From assembly GCA_019055375.1 (NCBI GenBank), contig JAHQIW010007266.1, forward strand, positions 248,001 through 312,000: 64,000 nucleotides of DNA, written 5' to 3'. A program made the position numbers and the translations under genes. The notes under the pieces were generated by a model. The model did no database searches. It worked only from the letters and a program-made list of their open reading frames with translations, and was not told the DNA's origin. This document shows, in pieces, positions 58,605 to 64,000 of this stretch (positions within the stretch are counted from its first letter, which is position 1; each line of letters begins with the position of its first letter). The DNA is from Parelaphostrongylus tenuis (lineage: Eukaryota > Nematoda > Chromadorea > Rhabditida > Metastrongylidae).

Positions 58605-59687
58605 TTAATGATGCTGATCGGCTTCAGTGCGGTGCTCTACCGTATCTGTAGATTTTCCGAGTTATTAAGTACGGAGTTGTATCAATTAGTGGACTCAGCG
58701 AGATAACCAACAACGCGTAGCTCACGTAAGAAGCTAGGGTTTGGTTGGCTTGTGAGCCACATCATCCTATCGTCGAGGCACAAACGTCGCCTATCGAATA
58801 ACTTTTACGCACGCATCTTTCTCAAATTGTTCAGTTTGTCGGCTAATCAGAATTGAACACTCGAGAGAGTAGTACACATTCAATCTCAAACTCTTTGGCA
58901 TTTTTTTTATCAACAGAGTGTTTTTTACTCACTTGATGTAACTAATTGGCAAGGAGCATCGGGCAAGAGTTCGTGTACTCTTATGGCTACTGTAGATTTC
59001 AGTACTTCCTCTCCATAGCAACAAACAACTTTTTTGCTAATTCTAGCGAGGCTTCTCCTTTTTCGGATTGCGTCGATGATAACTGATGAGAGGGGATACA
59101 ACATGGGTTACAGATATTTCCATGACTTCGATCGTTCGATCGTCGTTATCTCAATAACGCACTCGATAACTTTGACTCATTCTTCACCCGGATGACTTGA
59201 GTGCAGGTTTTTGAGGTGTACACTCAGGCGGGAGAAATCAATGACGTCCACAGATAGACACACGCACAGGCACATTTTGTCGTCCTCACTACACTCTCAA
59301 TGAACTTGTATAAAACGTCCGGTTGGCTTCTCCTGTCAGTGCCATGAACCTCAACCATTACTTCATCCTGTCGACTTTTCCCAAGATACTCATTGCTCAA
59401 GCAGTAGAACAGTTTCGTGTATTTGATGTGAATAAGGGGTAAAGAAGTCGGAACACCTCCAGATCCTTTAGCGACTGACTCCTATAGGTGGTAAACATCA
59501 AAGAGATTGCCGATCCGATGGCAAAGACTCTCTATGAAGATTCTAGAGGAGAGAAAAAAAGTGGTGGCCTGCTATACTCACACCGGGGCCTATCCCACTG
59601 AATAACTCTGGGCTTGTTCTTGCCACGTCTATCTCCATCGCTCTTCTCTTTGAGAATATTGTCCACGAAGGCAGTGATATCCCTCAT
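58605..59687 (-). pseudogene. Four-exon gene model with one in-frame stop
   Basis: Exons are 59687-59584 (ATG, MRDITAFVDNILKEKSDGD; donor GTGTGA), 59542-59295 (acceptor CTCCTCTAG), 59082-58933 (acceptor CTCATCAG, donor GTGAGT) and 58645-58605 (acceptor ATCTACAG, TAA). All phases fit (2, 1, 1) and introns are 41-287 bases. Exon 2 includes HIKYTKLFYCLSNEYLGK and exon 3 includes RKRRSLARISKKVVCCYG. A TAG at 59484-59482 interrupts exon 2; without it the product would be about 180 residues. It could be a young pseudogene, an assembly error, or mis-assigned splicing. No family recognised; a loose likeness of exon 3 to a histone fold is not convincing. Confidence 0.45.
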
Positions 59688-59713
59688 GATCGACGGTGCG
59701 CTCGGGCACCGGA

Positions 59714-59879
59714 TGATGTCATCGCACCTCGTCCCGCGTGACGTCATCGCACCTCCTCCGATTACCAGTTCGTTTTTCGCCCCGCCCCTTTCTCCGGCAG
59801 GTGGAGAGGCATATCGGCTCTGCATGCTCGCGATGCAGGCGGTTCAGACGGAGAGGCTTGTGTTTCAGCTGTGACGTCA
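59714..59879 (-). promoter_or_regulatory. CRE-like sites upstream of the 59.7 kb gene
   Basis: Perfect TGACGTCA palindromes at 59739-59746 and 59872-59879 and a variant TGATGTCA at 59714-59721, all within 200 bases upstream of the ATG at 59687. The first two sit in a short tandem repeat (TCATCGCACCTC twice). This octamer is the CREB/ATF (bZIP) binding site. Local GC is well above the surroundings. Confidence 0.5.
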
Positions 59880-61026
59880 CTGCGAGAGTAGTAAGCTATT
59901 ACTTTTTTATGTATCTATTAGCGACTCTCGTTACGCTTATATTCGTTTTCTATAACCGAGGAAATTATTGAAAGATCGCTCGCTAGAAAATAAAGAAAAA
60001 ATCGCTTCAAATCCAATTTTGGCACTTCTCTAATAGCCTTTGGATTGTCTATGATTGTAAAATCATCAAGGACTGATTCTATCCGATCGCCTTGCTGTTC
60101 AGGCGGAGAGCTCGATTTTTCAGACTTCTCATTCTCATTTCTTAATCCTTTCCGCACGGCAGCTCAATCGATTTCGCACGCGGCGCGCGCGATTTCCGTT
60201 ATTTAATGAGGATTTTTTCCTCTAGATTCGGAAGAAAACATCCGGCCTCTCGTATCGTTCTGATACTACGTGAACTCCTCTACATGCTCATATAGTTTTT
60301 ATGCATATATGTCCCTTATGTGAGAGGAAAACTCCGAATATTTTTTGAGACTTTATTTTCGCTAGGAAAGCGCTCTGTGAAGACTTTTTCGAAGATCAAA
60401 CTCAGCTTCGGGGTTGCCCAGATTTTTGCTATCGAGTGAGTGCCGGTAGAGTTTGATGAAAAGCCATCCACAGACCGTAGCCGTGCAAAGGAAACATCCT
60501 AAGTGTGGAACATATTTTTATTTTTGTTGCTACAGCAAAATAAGAAGGCCTTTTTGGAAACCAAGCTTAGCGTTGAAATCGCTGAGATTTGAGCTTTCGA
60601 ATGGCAACTAAAATTTTCTTAAAAAGAGTCTCCGTCGAGCATAAAAGACCCTTGAAATGGTGAGGGTCAACATTGACCCTAATCGTCCGGTTAAGGGGTT
60701 AAGTCGAGCCGATCCTTTTTCTTGTCTTTGTTAATTAATGCTATTGTCATTTAATCCATCATCCGTCTATCAATTATCGCATGAATATTCTCTTGGAGGC
60801 CTCGTTCCTCGCTGTCTGCCCTGCCGTTCCCAGCCGTTCATTCGTTGTTTGTTGTTTCGGTTTTATTTCTCTCCAAAACAACTCGCTATCGATTGCCGGC
60901 GAGAGCTCGTTGCTTTGGAGGAAAGAGATGTTCGCATGTGTCGTTGTTATTTCGAGGGCGGGAGACTTCAGGATTTCATCCTGGATCTCCCGGATTTCAG
61001 AGCTTCCCAGTTCGTTTCCATTTCAG
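59880..61026. other. GC-richer region with one unplaced frame
   Basis: The minus frame 60170-60030 (RKGLRNENEKSEKSSSPPE ... DNPKAIRE) looks like a disordered coding exon but has a poor acceptor. A plus frame at 60738-61010 (RRELVALEERDVRMCRCY) may be a further exon of the right-edge gene, in a different frame from the exon at 61027. Confidence 0.3.
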
Positions 61027-63742
61027 GCGTATATCGCGCTAATTGAAACCCTTGGTGCTGTGGGCATCGGTGAAGGCTCGTCCTCTCATCTGCCTCAGTT
61101 GACCTCGGTAAGTTCAATGATCACTCTTATTGGATAGCCCATTTATATCTTGAAGAGAAGGAAATTACTAATGTTAGAACGCGTTTACCTAAACTGTCTT
61201 GAGGGTGTATAGAGTAGAGTGATAGCAGAACGATAGCCTCAATGGTGTAGCGGTAGCACGCGCTGGCGATATGCGTAGAACACGGGTTCGACCCCGCCTG
61301 CGATCGGGGGTTTCACAAACCATTCAGCCATCGCATGCGTGATCTGCTCTATTCATTGTGGTCACCACTACTGTTCTATTCCTTTTTTGTCTAAAATTAG
61401 CGGCAGTATTGGTGAAAATTCCCATAAATTGTATTGTAATGTCCTCACATAAAGCAAGGGAAGAATGGTTGTGTGAGAAGACTTTAGTGGTTGTATTGAA
61501 GTAAATTTTCCTGAAGGAAAGGAGCTGGTTAGAGAAATATTCCTCCCCCTCATCATCGAGATTTTCTCAGATAAACCGTCGACATTAAGGACACATTGGT
61601 GAACCTTCTATGTTTTGTTGGTTTTTGATCGGACACTTCCTTTCATTTTTGCTTGAATTCTACTCGTACGATTGACTAGTTAGCCTCTGGCACATGGGAG
61701 ATCAGACTGCAAGCTTTGTAATGGCCTGACCTACGCCATGATCTGACCCTTCGTTGAAGTGCGCGTTCTTTGAATGTGAATTTTTTACGCATCGATATCA
61801 GCCCTTTTTTTGGTAATCAGCGATCACTCGAGGCTCAGGAAGCGGATTTCTCGAGCACATCCTTCTATTCTTCCATTTTGTTTTTTTTTTGTTGTCAAAA
61901 AAATCTTAGGACAGAAAAACGTGGACTTTAACTGGCGCAATCTTAGGCCACTTGATTGGTTCGTGCGTCGAAATCCGTAGGTGAAGCTCGTCAAATGCGA
62001 GCAGACTGGATTATTTGTCGCGAATGAATTTTATGAAATAGATACAGGTCACATCTAAAATAATAGATAGAATTCTTTCTATTTAGCCGCTTCTAGCGAT
62101 GGTATGATCTCATACGTATTCCCAGCGGTGTAGAGTGATGCGCAAAACTTTTGCATCAGGCGAGACTTGAACCCGCATCCCACTCTCTGCGGGTTCGAGT
62201 CTCAGCTGAGGCGAAAGTTTTGCACATCACTCTAAACATCGGTTATAAGATGATAAAATTGTAGTAAATCACTGAAACTGTGACTAATCAAAGCGAACGT
62301 TTGAGTTATGAATGAACAAATGCGCTTTGTAGATGACTTAGCGTTGTGGAGCCGCCGTCTTCAGATCATGTAACGGTCGTATAACGTATTTTTGTTCACT
62401 GTATATCTATGTATACGTGTATATGTGCATGCATACGTACGAGTTACTGTACATATATATATATACATATATATGTATATATATGTACATATATATGATT
62501 GTGGTACGTTTTGGTTATAAGGGGACAAGTTTTGAACCGACCTCATCCGCTGGAAAGGAACTTTTCATAGGAGTGTTGGTAACCATTCGAAAGCTGAGAC
62601 TTCAGGCTACAGCCCCACGCCGCCGGTTTGGAACTATTACGCTATCGAATGATTACAAATATTCCAAAGAAAGAGCTCCGGCCGACAAGACATATGCGCA
62701 TCTGCTATGCAAAAAATCTCCTTCTGTAGCAACGTCGAAAAGAGGCTTTTTTGAAAACCGAAGACGTCAGACTATAGCCTGAAGTCTCAGCTTTCAGATG
62801 GTTTCTAACACTCCTATGAGGAGTTCCTCTAGAGCAAATGAGATTAGTTTTTCATTTTTCCCCTTATAACTACAAAGAATCATGATTATATTCACAGATA
62901 TCTGCACTAAATATGTACGTGTGTACATATATACGTATATATATACACATATATGTATATATATATATATATATATATGTCTTCAATGCTGTTGGGTCGA
63001 TGGTTGATAAATCTGGCGGGTATTATCGGTGTGGTGGAAATAATGGTGACGAGGAAGACAGAGATAACTGAGCAAATTATCGATGTTTTGCGATGTCAAC
63101 AGATTGCCGCAAAGGGCATGTGCGCTTCGTCGTAGACGTCTTCGTTTTACAGCATGTCCTTCAGATTCATGGACTTCTAGACCCGTTCCGATGGAACCAG
63201 ACTTCGTTCAGGCAAAGTTTAGGAACCTTTTCTACAATGGAAACCCGAAGACGGCAGTAACTTCTTGTCGAGAAAGTCCCTGGAATCGGCATCCATAATG
63301 ATCGCCTTGAGCCATAAAACAAGGCTGATAAGGGGCTGGTACCGCTTCTCGGCTATTCCTATCGTGACATGATTGTTGCTTAGCACATCAAAGGGCAAAT
63401 TCTGTGGTGATATTAGTGGTAGTTTTCTTTGACAGACAGATAAGAAGCGATTAATAGTGGTGTTTTTCAATGCTCCGCTTATCTTTTCACGCCGAGGTCA
63501 ATAGATAGTCGCTTCTGGGTAGTATTAGTGATGTTTTTGTGAAGCATTAGAACGATTGAAAAAGACTGAATGTTATCTCTATATACGCTCATTTACAGGC
63601 CGTCTCGTCAAGATCCCTGTGGATATTACACGATCAGTCAGTTTTGGTTTTTTCCTTGCTTACTTTAGGAAAAATCTTCGTCTCTATTCTCTGCCCGTCG
63701 TCGATAGCGATCAGAGAAATCGATTTCGCTAGCATTCAAGAG
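61027..63742 (+). CDS. Unrecognised gene, two exons, runs off right edge
   Basis: Exon 61027-61107 (acceptor CGTTTCCATTTCAG, donor GTAAGT) encodes AYIALIETLGAVGIGEGSS then SHLPQLTS. Exon 63599-63742 (acceptor CTCATTTACAG, donor GTAAGA) encodes AVSSRSLWILHDQSVLVFS, LLTLGKIFVSILCPSS and IAIREIDFASIQE. Both are phase 0 and free of stops, with strong splice sites. The helical, Leu-rich composition would suit an alpha-solenoid, but no family motif is diagnostic. The frame is open upstream to an ATG at 60781, so the first exon could be longer. Intron 1 holds SINE, foldback and microsatellite DNA. Confidence 0.45.
61238..61306 (+). repeat. tRNA-like SINE head, family B
   Basis: CCTCAATGGTGTAGCGGTAG (A box region) and GGGTTCGACCCCGCC (B box). 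No acceptor stem. Close match to the 12853 copy. Confidence 0.6.
62131..62240. repeat. SINE family B inverted dimer
   Basis: GAGTGATGCGCAAAACTTTT on the left faces AAAGTTTTGCACATCACTC on the right; inside, GAACCCGCA faces TGCGGGTTC. Perfect foldback of two SINE fragments. Confidence 0.7.
62395..62985. repeat. Foldback element between two microsatellites
   Basis: Arms near 62513-62612 and 62774-62870 (GGAGTGTTGGTAACCATTCG against GGTTTCTAACACTCC; outer GGTTATAAGGGG against CCCCTTATAAC). TATA/TACA microsatellites lie on both sides at 62395-62505 and 62905-62985. Same family as 29450-30305. Confidence 0.7.
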
Positions 63743-64000
63743 GTAAGAGAATCATTGGTTCTTCGCTAGCAATCATACTAGATATATGTAAAAAAGAGTT
63801 TCACACAATTTGTTGTAAACCATCTGAAAAGCATTTGCCCATCTAGAATGTCAAGATTCTCTATGTACCGCCGTTTAGCCAGAATTCGATAATGTTTGAC
63901 CCTTTTCGTGGATCGATGGCATAAGCCGGAAGATTCGAATTTGAAAAAGAGAAGAGAAATTAGGTCAGACAATCTCACTGGACAACAATAGGCTGCTTTT

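Noticed and set aside
58933..59082. Histone H2B-like C-terminus (KSTVAIRVHELLP)
   Set aside because: The likeness is a short run only; surrounding exons do not fit a histone.

Overview
The window reads as animal DNA, most likely from a clade V (strongylid, hookworm-like) nematode. Two complete spliced genes have clear Caenorhabditis-type counterparts. Introns range from about 40-100 bases to more than 3 kb. Most of the rest is degraded retroelement, mariner, SINE and foldback DNA of the kinds common in strongylid genomes. The species is an inference; nothing bacterial or viral was seen.

Genes. Three gene models are complete. psf-2 (GINS subunit, DNA replication) lies on + at 11024-15937 in 5 exons. 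fkb-2 (FKBP12-type prolyl isomerase) lies on - at 22220-20008 in 4 exons. An unrecognised 229-residue acidic, serine-rich protein lies on - at 5334-4379 in 3 exons. All their splice phases agree. Two in-phase exons near the left edge (765-1177, +) look like the C-terminal region of Integrator subunit 4. Partial or uncertain models are: a four-exon - gene at 59687-58605 with one in-frame TAG; + exons at 61027-61107 and 63599-63742 running off the right edge; - exons at 40249-39800; a + terminal exon at 41922-42050; and several - exons with membrane segments between 24.6 and 34.5 kb. The genes do not form an operon or obvious pathway.

Mobile DNA. RTE-type LINE fragments occur at 0-0.4, 5.6-6.1, 22.9-23.9, 29.0-29.4, 35.4-37.4 and 54.7-56.2 kb. 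One is inserted into a SINE with a 10-base target duplication. Mariner remnants lie at 1.7-2.4, 24.9, 45.4 and 56.6-57.8 kb. Two Penelope-like 3' ends with a GIY-YIG domain lie head to head at 30.9-32.0 kb. Two tRNA-derived SINE families are scattered throughout.

The most interesting signal is a set of foldback repeats (21.0-21.2, 26.9-27.7, 34.7-35.4 and 49.5-50.0 kb; weaker relatives at 13.7, 28.6, 44.5 and 46.7 kb) whose arms carry sequences matching the hammerhead ribozyme core. In several, stem I pairs exactly, stem II pairs, and stem III is a short palindrome. At three loci the spacer or a flanking block repeats in tandem with a period of 281-311 bases, consistent with copies made from multimeric or circular RNA. 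Penelope-like elements are known to carry hammerheads, so these may be non-autonomous relatives of the element at 31 kb.
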